Positions 1 through 5,631 of a stretch of 7,269 bases of DNA are shown piece after piece; position 1 is the first letter of the stretch; each line of letters opens with the position of its first letter. The notes beneath the pieces were generated by a model, which worked only from the letters and a program-made list of their open reading frames with translations, made no database searches and had not been told where the DNA came from. The stretch spans positions 1-7,269 of the forward strand of contig JASHVC010000759.1 in NCBI GenBank assembly GCA_030039655.1, given 5' to 3'. The position numbers and the translations under genes are program-made. The DNA comes from Xanthobacteraceae bacterium (GTDB lineage: Bacteria > Pseudomonadota > Alphaproteobacteria > Rhizobiales > Xanthobacteraceae).

Positions 1-2
1 TC

Positions 3-491
3 AAACTGGGAATTTTGCTCGTCCCCGAAGGCCGGCGGCTGTTTCCGAAGCTTACGGTAGAAGAGAATCTTCGGCTCGGCGCCTATCGCGAGGCTGCGCG
101 TGCGCGCATTACCGACAGCCTTTCGTTCTGCTTCGATACGTTCCCGCGGCTCAAGGAACGGCGCCGACAGCGGGCCGGCAGCATGAGCGGCGGCGAGCAG
201 CAAATGCTGGCCCTCGGGCGCGCGCTCATGCTGGCGCCGAAAATTCTCCTGGTGGACGAGCCGTCGGTCGGGCTGGCGCCGATCCTGGTCAGCCGCACCA
301 TCGACGCCATCAACGAGATGAAGCGGCGCTATCAGCTCACCGTGCTCATGGCCGAACAAAATTTTAATCAAGCGCTCCGCATCGCCGACCGGGGCTACGT
401 CATCGTCCACGGCAAGATCGCCTTCGAGGGCCGCTCGACCGACGAGCTGAACAACAACGACCTGATCAAGAAGTTTTATTTAGGGCTGTGA
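3..491 (+). CDS. livF: Branched-chain amino-acid ABC transporter ATP-binding protein, LivF type (5' end missing)
   Basis: This is the C-terminal 162 residues of an ABC ATPase; the gene starts before the window. LivF is one of two cytoplasmic ATPases (with LivG) that drive LivH/LivM-type uptake of branched-chain amino acids or related solutes. The frame is open from base 3. It shows the LivF hallmark VPEGRRLFPKLTVEENL, the ABC signature MSGGEQQMLALGRALM, the Walker B segment ILLVDEPSVGLAP, and a C-terminal AEQNFNQALRIADRGYV stretch in which Gln takes the usual H-loop position, as is normal in this subfamily. Walker A lies upstream, out of view. The protein ends in FYLGL, matching the usual LivF ending. 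It converges on the dipeptidase gene with only 20 bp between the two stops. The remaining transporter genes should lie to the left. The substrate cannot be told from the ATPase; these systems also import amides, urea and aromatic acids. Confidence 0.93.
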   Translation, partial: KLGILLVPEGRRLFPKLTVEENLRLGAYREAARARITDSLSFCFDTFPRLKERRRQRAGSMSGGEQQMLALGRALMLAPKILLVDEPSVGLAPILVSRTIDAINEMKRRYQLTVLMAEQNFNQALRIADRGYVIVHGKIAFEGRSTDELNNNDLIKKFYLGL

Positions 492-511
492 GTGCCGCTT
501 CCCTCGCGGGG

Positions 512-1201
512 TCACTTCACCACAAAATTGAAATACGTGTCCGGAAACGGCTCGCCGCGCAGAGTGAAGTGCCACCATTCCTTATCGTACGCGCGAAAGC
601 CGTGCCGGTGCATGGCGGCGGCGAGCAGCATGCGGTTCTTATGTGCTTCGGCGCCGACGCTTGGATCGGCGGGCCATGATTTCGGGCTGAAGAAGTCGAA
701 TGGCGTGCCCATGTCGAGTTCGTGGCCGTCCGCTTGCGCCAATGTCAGGTCGATGGTCGAGCCGCGCGAGTGACCGGATTGCGTGGCGATGTACCCGTCG
801 CGGAACAGGGTTCGCTTGTCCACGTCGGGATAGAACTCGGTCTTCATTTTCTGGTCTTTGAGATCGCGAGCCCAACGGACGAAATTCGCCACCGCCTGCG
901 TCGGCCGATAACAGTCGAATACCTTGATGAAAAGGCCGCGCGGCGCCAGATCGCGCGCCACGTCCGCGAGCGCAGTAGCAGCCGCTCGTGTCAGTAGACA
1001 ATGGGGCGCCTCGTAGCCGTCGATCGGATGCCCGACGAAATTGTGCAATCCAGCGTAGCGCATCTCGGCGATCAGGCCAGGCACAATGGCTGCGGCATCG
1101 ACGAAAGCAGCAGGGCGCTCTTGAGCGCCGGCACCGTGCGTTGCAAACACGGTCAGCAGCGCGGCGCACAACCCAAGAGCGCTCATCTGCGGCCGGATCA
1201 T
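512..1201 (-). CDS. Exported D-alanyl-D-alanine dipeptidase, VanX/DdpX family (peptidase M15D)
   Basis: A 229-residue zinc dipeptidase predicted to hydrolyse D-Ala-D-Ala. The M15D motifs are all present: DCYRP with Arg99 (transition-state Arg), SGHSRGSTID giving zinc ligands His144 and Asp151, and EWWH giving catalytic Glu208 and zinc ligand His211. I placed the start at the ATG at 1201, not further upstream. It begins a clear signal peptide (basic start, hydrophobic residues about 8-20, AGA cleavage site before Gln27). It also overlaps the TGA of the upstream DUF3617 gene as ATGA, which implies translational coupling; no good Shine-Dalgarno sequence is seen. The longer in-frame extension to 1357 only covers the neighbouring gene. 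E. coli DdpX acts in the cytoplasm, so a secreted form suggests periplasmic release of D-Ala from cell-wall dipeptides. This is a generic nutrient or peptidoglycan-turnover role; no vanH/vanA-type resistance genes are beside it. Confidence 0.9.
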   Translation of the reverse strand: MIRPQMSALGLCAALLTVFATHGAGAQERPAAFVDAAAIVPGLIAEMRYAGLHNFVGHPIDGYEAPHCLLTRAAATALADVARDLAPRGLFIKVFDCYRPTQAVANFVRWARDLKDQKMKTEFYPDVDKRTLFRDGYIATQSGHSRGSTIDLTLAQADGHELDMGTPFDFFSPKSWPADPSVGAEAHKNRMLLAAAMHRHGFRAYDKEWWHFTLRGEPFPDTYFNFVVK

Positions 1202-1644
1202 TTGCACTCTGACACCCATTGTGCGTCGAGCTTCTGCACCGAGCCGGGCATGGTCTGGCCCGCCATGGCGGCCTTGGCCTCCACCGTACCGGTGTAGTGG
1301 CGCGCGCTGTCGAAATCGAACGCGCCGGTCAGCTCCATGTCGAGCTGCCCTTTGCATATGAGATGAAAATGGAGCTTTTCGCCGTCGAATGTGCGCTCAA
1401 TCGGCGCGCAGATGGAATTGATCGTGGTGGCTTGCGGCGAGAACGTCGCCGGTAAGTCTTTGACCTGCGCCGGCGTGAGACACTTGAACGTATCGCGCGG
1501 CGGACCGGTCATGTCGCCAGTCTCAACGGTCGTGGTGATCTTCCACAGTCCGGCATCGATGCCTTCGGCGCAAGCGAGCGAGAGCATGGCGGCGAGCACC
1601 GCCGTTACGGCGGCGGGCAGAGCAAGGCGACGAACCCTGGACAT
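1198..1644 (-). CDS. Exported DUF3617 family protein
   Basis: A 148-residue protein with an N-terminal signal peptide: Arg-rich start, hydrophobic residues about 8-24, likely cleavage after ACA at residue 26. It is followed by the DUF3617 pattern: GLWKITTTVE at 32-41, then FKCLTP near 53-58, and a repeated beta-strand-like body ending in WVSECK. Four cysteines remain after cleavage (55, 79, 97, 147), enough for two disulfides in the periplasm. Cys25 does not sit in a good lipobox, so a lipoprotein is unlikely. The start ATG is preceded by GAGGAG (1648-1653) at 3 to 4 bases, part of the purine run TGAGGAGAG. The function of DUF3617 is not known; these are small exported proteins common in proteobacteria. 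The gene overlaps the dipeptidase by 4 bp and lies 47 bp after the binding-protein gene, so the three probably share a transcript. Confidence 0.85.
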   Translation of the reverse strand: MSRVRRLALPAAVTAVLAAMLSLACAEGIDAGLWKITTTVETGDMTGPPRDTFKCLTPAQVKDLPATFSPQATTINSICAPIERTFDGEKLHFHLICKGQLDMELTGAFDFDSARHYTGTVEAKAAMAGQTMPGSVQKLDAQWVSECK

Positions 1645-1681
1645 GCTCTCCTCAATGGTCTTTCAGCGTTGGTTGAATCTG

Positions 1682-1700
1682 GCGCCGTCCGCTACGGCGC
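1682..1700 (-). other. Hairpin across the stop codon of the binding-protein gene
   Basis: GCGCCG (1682-1687) and CGGCGC (1695-1700) form a perfect 6-bp stem with a 7-base loop that contains the TAG stop of the leftward gene. No T-run follows in the direction of transcription, so it is a poor intrinsic terminator. It may partly reduce or stabilise the downstream message. It could also be chance in GC-rich DNA. Confidence 0.3.
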
Positions 1701-2408
1701 GACCGAGAGCCCGACCACGTGGTGTTTCTCGATCAGCTTGGCGACAAAGCCCGTGCGCTTTGCTTCCGCAACAAAGGAAGCCAGGAAGCCAGCGCCAGCC
1801 GTGTTCTTTTTCTCAGTGCCAATTGCCTGCTGCACGGTCATGAAGTTGCCGGGCAGAATTTTGCCGCCCGGCACTTTCTTCACGTCGCTCAACAGGCCTG
1901 GCCGCAATCCAGCGAGCGCTTCTAGTTTTTCGGCGATGAATTGATCGAGCGGGCCCTCAGCCGGGTCCGAGCGGAGCACCCTGGCGTGCTTGATGTTGCG
2001 CTCGAGCCAGAGGTCGTAAGCGGCGCCGCGCCGGACCGCGATGCGGACGCCAGCGTGGTCGACATCGCCCACCGAGTGAAGCGGCGAGTTGGGCTGCACC
2101 AGGTATGTCGCCTCGATCTCGCAATAGGCGTCTGTGAAGGTGATCTTCTCCGCGCGCTGCGGCTCGGCGCCGATCAAACCGATATCCCAGGTGTTGGTGC
2201 CGGCCGCATCGGCAAGCTTGGAGGGACGTTCGAATTGAACGTATTTCACCGGCACCCCGAGCCGCCGGGCGATCTCGGCCGCCATGTCGGGAGCCACCCC
2301 CTGGGGCTCGCCGGACGCCGTCTTCCCGGTCACGAGCAGGAAGTTGCTCATGTTAATGCCGGCGCGAAGGACGCCTGTCGGGGCAAGTTCCGATTTAATT
2401 TCGTTCAT
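1692..2408 (-). CDS. Solute-binding protein family 3-like protein without a signal peptide
   Basis: A 238-residue protein of the type-2 periplasmic binding fold (SBP_bac_3, amino-acid binding-like). It has GVLRAGINMSNFL at 12-24, GVAPDMAAEIARRLGVPVKYV at 37-57, DIGLIGAEPQRAEKITFTDAYCE at 75-97 (the family's RAE...F(S/T)DPY region) and a second lobe starting near 121. The chosen start, ATG at 2408, has TAGGAG at 2417-2422 with an 8-base spacer. The only in-frame alternative, GTG at 2417, overlaps that ribosome site. A TAG at 2439-2441 closes the frame upstream, so no signal peptide can be hidden there. The family normally works outside the cytoplasmic membrane with an ABC permease, but no permease is adjacent. 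It may be a cytoplasmic sensor or enzyme-like relative, or use another export route. It heads the run with DUF3617 and the dipeptidase. Confidence 0.82.
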   Translation of the reverse strand: MNEIKSELAPTGVLRAGINMSNFLLVTGKTASGEPQGVAPDMAAEIARRLGVPVKYVQFERPSKLADAAGTNTWDIGLIGAEPQRAEKITFTDAYCEIEATYLVQPNSPLHSVGDVDHAGVRIAVRRGAAYDLWLERNIKHARVLRSDPAEGPLDQFIAEKLEALAGLRPGLLSDVKKVPGGKILPGNFMTVQQAIGTEKKNTAGAGFLASFVAEAKRTGFVAKLIEKHHVVGLSVAP

Positions 2409-2629
2409 ATCTCCCACTCCTACGAATTTACCGAAGGTCTAGCACAAATCCGCGCAAGGGATGGCCCGGGGATGGGCCACGGAACAATGCTGCCGGTAAC
2501 CCGTTATCACAGGCATTCAAGCTTCGGTGAATCGGCATTTCGCAGCTGAGTCCGCGTATCCAACTACTTGTTTGAAGTGAACGTTGAGCCCGGTTGCCCG
2601 ACTAACGGCAAAGAGACCGGGAGGTAATT
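2409..2629. other. Divergent intergenic region with a 6-bp inverted repeat
   Basis: This 221-bp stretch separates the leftward binding-protein gene from the rightward small membrane-protein gene, so it should hold both promoters. I see no convincing -35/-10 pair. TGGCCC (2462-2467) and GGGCCA (2474-2479) form a perfect inverted repeat around a 6-base spacer, which could be an operator or a weak hairpin. Longer frames crossing this region on the plus strand are antisense shadows. Confidence 0.4.
2417..2422 (-). promoter_or_regulatory. Ribosome binding site deciding the binding-protein start
   Basis: TAGGAG on the minus strand sits 8 bases before the ATG at 2408. It includes the first base of the GTG at 2417, which rules that codon out as the main start. 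Confidence 0.6.
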
Positions 2630-2821
2630 ATGAACCATTCCATGTACAGCGCGGACCGGGGCACGCATTTGCGCATTGTCGTTGTGGCGCTCACCTGTGC
2701 GATCTTGGTTGCCGCGGTTGGAATCTTCTCCCGCGTCAGCGCGCTCGACCTCGGCACCGCGCCGCTCGTCAAAGCCGGTCAGCCAACGGTCGTCAGCGGG
2801 CACATCCCAACCATTCATTGA
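2630..2821 (+). CDS. Small single-span membrane protein, unknown function
   Basis: A 63-residue protein with a short polar N-terminus (MNHSMYSADRGTHLR), one hydrophobic segment at about 16-33, and a polar tail with DLGTAP and VKAGQPTVV. GGGAGG at 2619-2624, 5 bases before the ATG, is among the best ribosome sites in the window and supports real translation. The N-terminal MYSADR.THL pattern resembles small hypothetical proteins I recall from Bradyrhizobium genomes, but I cannot confirm this or give a function. The hydrophobic segment could be an uncleaved anchor or a signal peptide cut near SRVSA; the tail would be periplasmic. The gene converges on the anti-sigma gene, 24 bp between stops, with no terminator visible. 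Confidence 0.72.
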   Translation: MNHSMYSADRGTHLRIVVVALTCAILVAAVGIFSRVSALDLGTAPLVKAGQPTVVSGHIPTIH

Positions 2822-2845
2822 CACCAGCTAGGCGAGAACGCTGCG

Positions 2846-3835
2846 TTACTTTTGTTGCGGCTGTGGCGCAGGCACCGCGCGCACCATCTTGCCGGTGAAT
2901 AGGATGGGGCCGCTCGGCGCGCCTTTCGTCGATCCCCCGGCCGGCTCATAAGAGATTTCATAGCCCGCGGTCAGCATGACGCCCGGGTCGAAATTAGCCG
3001 GACGTTGGGTGAACTCCTCGTCTCCGACAATGCCGAGCGACCGCCGTTGCGAGGACCCCTGCGGGATGATCCATAGCTCGTAGCTGTGGTCTGCTCCAGC
3101 CTTAGGCAAAAGCCTGCGCACGGTGAGAGTCCGCTTTGCCGGATCGACCGTCAGAAGGAAAGCCGGCGACGTCGGTTCACGCTGCAGCACGGCGACTAGC
3201 TGGCTGGCGGGCGGCTCGGCCGCCGGCGATGCCGCGAACAGGCTGGGCATTGCCAATCCGATAGTCGACAAGAGTCCGGGCGCGACTTGCGATAGCGCGA
3301 TGAAAGCCGCGAGCACGAGCGCGAGAACGCCCGCGGTAAGGGCCGTGACGCGCCAGAGCCGCACACGGCGCGCCAGATAAAACGCGTCGGTGCCGCGCTC
3401 TATCGCCGGCGACAGCGATGGCGTGGAGAACCAGCGGCTCGCCGACTTGGTTTCCGTTTTCAAGTCGCCCGCCGCTTCCGGCGGCAGGAGCTTCGAGGCC
3501 AGGGCATCGAGCAAGGTGGATTCCTGCACACCGGTTTGCCCCTGAGCTGTGGCCTCTGGCTTCGTCAAAGGCGTCGGCCCGATCGGCGCCAACGGCACCT
3601 TGTCGCTCGCCGGGACGGTCCCGATGTCCGGCTCGATTTTCTTCCACAGGTCCGCCGGCGGCTCGACCGACTCCACCATGACGTTGAGTTCACCAAGCCG
3701 GCGCTCCCATTGGTGCACGAGTTCGGCAAAAGCAGTGTCGATCAGAAGCAGCGCCTCGACCTGGCCGCGCTCCTCGAGTGACAGCGTACCGAGCACATAC
3801 TCGGCGGCCAGCGCGTTCCGATCCTCGTCGTACAT
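2846..3835 (-). CDS. Membrane anti-sigma factor with RskA C-terminal domain
   Basis: A 329-residue transmembrane regulator that should hold the neighbouring ECF sigma factor inactive at the membrane. Residues 1-70 form the sigma-binding region (MYDEDRNALAAEYVLGTLS, then QWERRLGELN and PPADLWKKIE, typical of the RskA/anti-sigma-K N-terminus). A Pro/Ala-rich linker of about 75-155 follows, then one membrane helix at about 162-184, then a periplasmic RskA domain at about 212-317 (SYELWIIPQG, SLGIV, YEISYEPAGG, GPILFTGK). It contains no cysteine, so it is not a zinc-binding ZAS anti-sigma factor. Release therefore probably does not depend on a redox-sensitive Cys motif. The ATG at 3835 has GAGGG at 3841-3845 with a 5-base spacer; the GTG at 3847 lies at that site and is less likely. 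It is about 100 residues longer than mycobacterial RskA, mostly in the linker. Confidence 0.9.
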   Translation of the reverse strand: MYDEDRNALAAEYVLGTLSLEERGQVEALLLIDTAFAELVHQWERRLGELNVMVESVEPPADLWKKIEPDIGTVPASDKVPLAPIGPTPLTKPEATAQGQTGVQESTLLDALASKLLPPEAAGDLKTETKSASRWFSTPSLSPAIERGTDAFYLARRVRLWRVTALTAGVLALVLAAFIALSQVAPGLLSTIGLAMPSLFAASPAAEPPASQLVAVLQREPTSPAFLLTVDPAKRTLTVRRLLPKAGADHSYELWIIPQGSSQRRSLGIVGDEEFTQRPANFDPGVMLTAGYEISYEPAGGSTKGAPSGPILFTGKMVRAVPAPQPQQK

Positions 3836-3851
3836 CGCAACCCTCACGCAA

Positions 3852-3869
3852 CTACGGTTTAAATGTCAT
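3852..3869 (-). other. Five-codon mini reading frame after a perfect AGGAGG, between sigma and anti-sigma genes
   Basis: On the minus strand the gap reads AGGAGG (3872-3877), two bases, then ATG ACA TTT AAA CCG TAG. It encodes MTFKP and stops 16 bases before the anti-sigma ATG at 3835. The Shine-Dalgarno match is the strongest in the window, but the spacer is shorter than usual. It may be a ribosome-loading or reinitiation site that couples anti-sigma translation to the sigma message, or simply chance. Confidence 0.3.
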
Positions 3870-3915
3870 CGCCTCCTGGGGCCGATAACTGCTGGAAATT
3901 TCGGTACAGCCAAAC

Positions 3916-4458
3916 TCAGCTCCCCATACACGCGTGGATCTCAAGCAAAGAGCCGCGCAGCCAAGTCTTGATCGTGTTGAGCGGAATATCGAGCTTCTCC
4001 GCCAGCTGTTCGCGGCTCCAACCGCTGTAGTAGGCGAGCAGCACGATACGCTGCTTTTCCGGATCGAGCCTGCCCAGGCAACCAAGAAGCTTTTTCAGGT
4101 CCTCGGTCATGTCGCGGCGGGCGAGCGGCGGCGGCGCTTCGGCGGCCGTCAACGCCTCCGGCGTTTCGTCACCCAGCACATTGCGACTTCTGCGCACAAT
4201 ATCTATGGCGCGATTGCGCGCGATCGCCACCATCCAGGTGATCGGGCTGGCCGTCGTCGGATCGAACTTACCCGCCATGTTCCAGACCCGCAGGTAGGTC
4301 TCCTTAAGGACGTCGTCGGCCAAGGTGTCGCTGCCCAGGATGCGCAGCAGAACACCGTAGAGCTTCGCGCGAGTTGCGGCGTAGAGCCGCTCGAACGCGG
4401 CTCGATCGCCCTTGGTGACGGCTGCCAGCAGCCAGACAAGCTCTGCCTGCGTCATCAT
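3916..4458 (-). CDS. ECF-family RNA polymerase sigma factor
   Basis: A 180-residue sigma-70 family protein of the extracytoplasmic-function group, with regions 2 and 4 only. Region 2 spans about 18-91: AFERLYAATRAKLYGVLLRIL, ADDVLKETYLRVWN for the core-binding and -10 helix, and SPITWMVAIARNRAIDIVRR for region 2.4. Region 4 spans about 120-174, with a helix-turn-helix at 147-170 (WSREQLAEKLDIPLNTIKTWL). The start is taken as the first of two adjacent ATGs at 4458. AGGGG at 4471-4475 is the only purine run nearby, with a long 12-base spacer, so initiation may be weak. The GTG at 4542 would add 28 residues without family likeness. The anti-sigma gene follows after 80 bp on the same strand, so the two very likely form an operon. 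The target promoters and signal cannot be read from the sequence. Confidence 0.92.
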   Translation of the reverse strand: MMTQAELVWLLAAVTKGDRAAFERLYAATRAKLYGVLLRILGSDTLADDVLKETYLRVWNMAGKFDPTTASPITWMVAIARNRAIDIVRRSRNVLGDETPEALTAAEAPPPLARRDMTEDLKKLLGCLGRLDPEKQRIVLLAYYSGWSREQLAEKLDIPLNTIKTWLRGSLLEIHACMGS

Positions 4459-4571
4459 CGCGGTCGTTGGCCCCTGGGAACGCCGGACTCCCCTCAGGCT
4501 GATTATCGCCACGGAAGCAGCCACTCGTCGAGGGTGAAACACCGGCCAAGCGGCTTATCCCCACGCAAGTG

Positions 4572-4606
4572 TGGCGCAGTGGCACGCCGCCGTGATGGCG
4601 CAGTGG
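4572..4606. repeat. 11-bp direct repeat upstream of the ECF sigma gene
   Basis: TGGCGCAGTGG occurs at 4572-4582 and again at 4596-4606, 24 bp start to start. It lies in the 175-bp gap between the fliJ stop and the sigma start, about 115-150 bp ahead of the sigma ATG. It could be a tandem regulator site or a chance duplication. No other gene or clear promoter was seen in this gap. Confidence 0.4.
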
Positions 4607-4633
4607 ATCAGCCGTTATCGCCCGTAAGGAAAG

Positions 4634-5053
4634 CTAGGCGGAGGCGCCGCCGCGGGCGCGCAGCAAGGCCAAACCATCGAGGGCGGCTTGTTCAGCGGCG
4701 CCTTCGGCCTCGCGCTCGCGCATCTGGTCGCGCTCTTCGAGGAGTTCGACCTTCTTGAGCTCGTCGGCGGCCTCGCCCAAGGCAAGCTTGGCATCCTCGA
4801 GCTGGACGCGCAGCTCGTCGGCCGAACGTTTTAGGTTCTCGCGCCGTGTAATGGCCGCCTTCGCGTAGGTCGGATAGGCAAAATGCGCGGGATCATGGAT
4901 CCCCGCGCGGTCCTGCTCGACCTTGATTTCACGCTCCAGGTCGGTCGCCATTCGATCGAACTCGGCAATCATCGCCTCGATCTGCGCGACCTTACGACGC
5001 TTTTCATCGACCTGAAATTTCCTCAGGCGAATGAGACTGTCACGGGACTTCAT
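4634..5053 (-). CDS. fliJ: Flagellar export chaperone FliJ
   Basis: A 139-residue, almost wholly helical and highly charged protein matching alphaproteobacterial FliJ. It opens with MKSRDSLIRLRKFQVDEKRRKVAQIEAM and has HDPAHFAYPTYAKAA at 53-67 as a break between two long coiled coils (about 10-50 and 68-120). In the flagellar type III export apparatus, FliJ is the soluble stalk that links the FliI ATPase ring to FlhA. The length is typical. The ATG at 5053 has GGGGAG 9 bases upstream. fliI, often next to fliJ, is not upstream here; the gene instead starts on its own, divergent from ctrA. The C-terminal tail (LLRARGGASA) is low in complexity and poorly conserved in the family. Confidence 0.9.
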   Translation of the reverse strand: MKSRDSLIRLRKFQVDEKRRKVAQIEAMIAEFDRMATDLEREIKVEQDRAGIHDPAHFAYPTYAKAAITRRENLKRSADELRVQLEDAKLALGEAADELKKVELLEERDQMREREAEGAAEQAALDGLALLRARGGASA

Positions 5054-5090
5054 CGACTACTACTCCCCGAAGCCGAAAATCATGGCGCCG

Positions 5091-5110
5091 GTCGGGCCCC
5101 GTAGCCCGGC
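5091..5110. other. Hairpin in the presumed fliJ leader
   Basis: GTCGGGC (5091-5097) and GCCCGGC (5104-5110) pair over 7 bp with one G-T wobble around a 6-base loop, 38 bp upstream of the fliJ start. If the fliJ transcript begins further upstream, this would fold in its 5' leader. No terminator-like T-run is present. Confidence 0.25.
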
Positions 5111-5510
5111 CCATCCCTGCCTTCTCCCCCACGGGCGGATCAGGAATGGAGTGCGCGGAGCCCCAATTACTCCACTGTGCCACGGATATCGTTAGCGTTC
5201 GGTTTCCAAACCGGCCGGCCGTCTGCCACCGGACGGTATTCTGCTGCCGAGCGGGTTGCCTCTTTATTACCCGGCGGAAATTGCCTCTTGCCCTGACTCA
5301 AAAAAGCCCCGAATCGGCATTTGCAAACGCGCTTCCGGAAGGAAATGGACTAGTTGAGCCTGAGGCGATCACCGAGAATACAGCCGTAAGAGCCTATTAA
5401 GCTTGATGATTTGCAGGGCCGACTTGATGGCAGTGCATAGGAGCCAATACCTGAGAATTGTGGCGCGACATTTTGATGGCCTGCCTTTCTGCCGCCGCAG
5501 CAGCGCATAA

Positions 5511-5529
5511 ATGGTTTCTTTTAAACCAT
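5511..5529. repeat. 7-bp inverted repeat in the ctrA upstream region
   Basis: ATGGTTT (5511-5517) and AAACCAT (5523-5529) are perfect inverted arms around CTTTT. The right arm overlaps TTAA at 5521-5524, with another TTAA at 5534-5537, so TTAA boxes are 9 bp apart rather than the 7 of the CtrA consensus. It may be a dimeric protein site or a hairpin. Confidence 0.4.
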
Positions 5530-5617
5530 CTTCTTAATTGCTTGTTTACTCGGGGCATTAATCATCAGGGGGTCGTCCTTCGGGCCAACGGAGCCTCGCC
5601 CCGCCGCAAGGAAGGGT

Positions 5618-5631
5618 GAGTCCTATGAATC
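5618..5631. promoter_or_regulatory. Pair of closely spaced GANTC (CcrM) methylation sites
   Basis: GAGTC at 5618-5622 and GAATC at 5627-5631 start 9 bp apart. GANTC is the target of the cell-cycle methyltransferase CcrM, and hemimethylation of such a site controls a ctrA promoter in Caulobacter. The same role here is inference. Confidence 0.4.

Noticed and set aside
488..515. Terminator between livF and the dipeptidase gene
   Set aside because: Only a 3-4 bp CCC-TCGC-GGG stem without a T-run; too weak to call.
512..1201. Glycopeptide (vancomycin) resistance gene
   Set aside because: The family is shared with VanX, but there is no vanH or vanA-type ligase, the host is Gram-negative and the protein is predicted to be exported; a nutrient or wall-turnover role is more likely.
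1202..1357. N-terminal extension of the dipeptidase gene
   Set aside because: It lies wholly within the DUF3617 gene, reads as Arg/Gly-rich shadow sequence, and would bury the clear signal peptide that starts at 1201.
1941..2549. 202-codon plus-strand frame opposite the binding-protein gene
   Set aside because: Fully antisense to a recognised family for most of its length and without a usable ribosome site.
4459..4542. GTG start adding 28 residues to the ECF sigma factor
   Set aside because: No ribosome site, and the added residues do not look like ECF region 2.
3934..4758. 274-codon plus-strand frame across the sigma and fliJ genes
   Set aside because: Antisense to two well-supported genes, Arg-rich and low in family-like motifs; typical shadow frame of GC-rich DNA.
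5146..5400. 84-codon plus-strand frame upstream of ctrA
   Set aside because: No properly spaced Shine-Dalgarno sequence, Cys-rich and mixed composition, no recognisable domain; kept only as part of the intergenic description.
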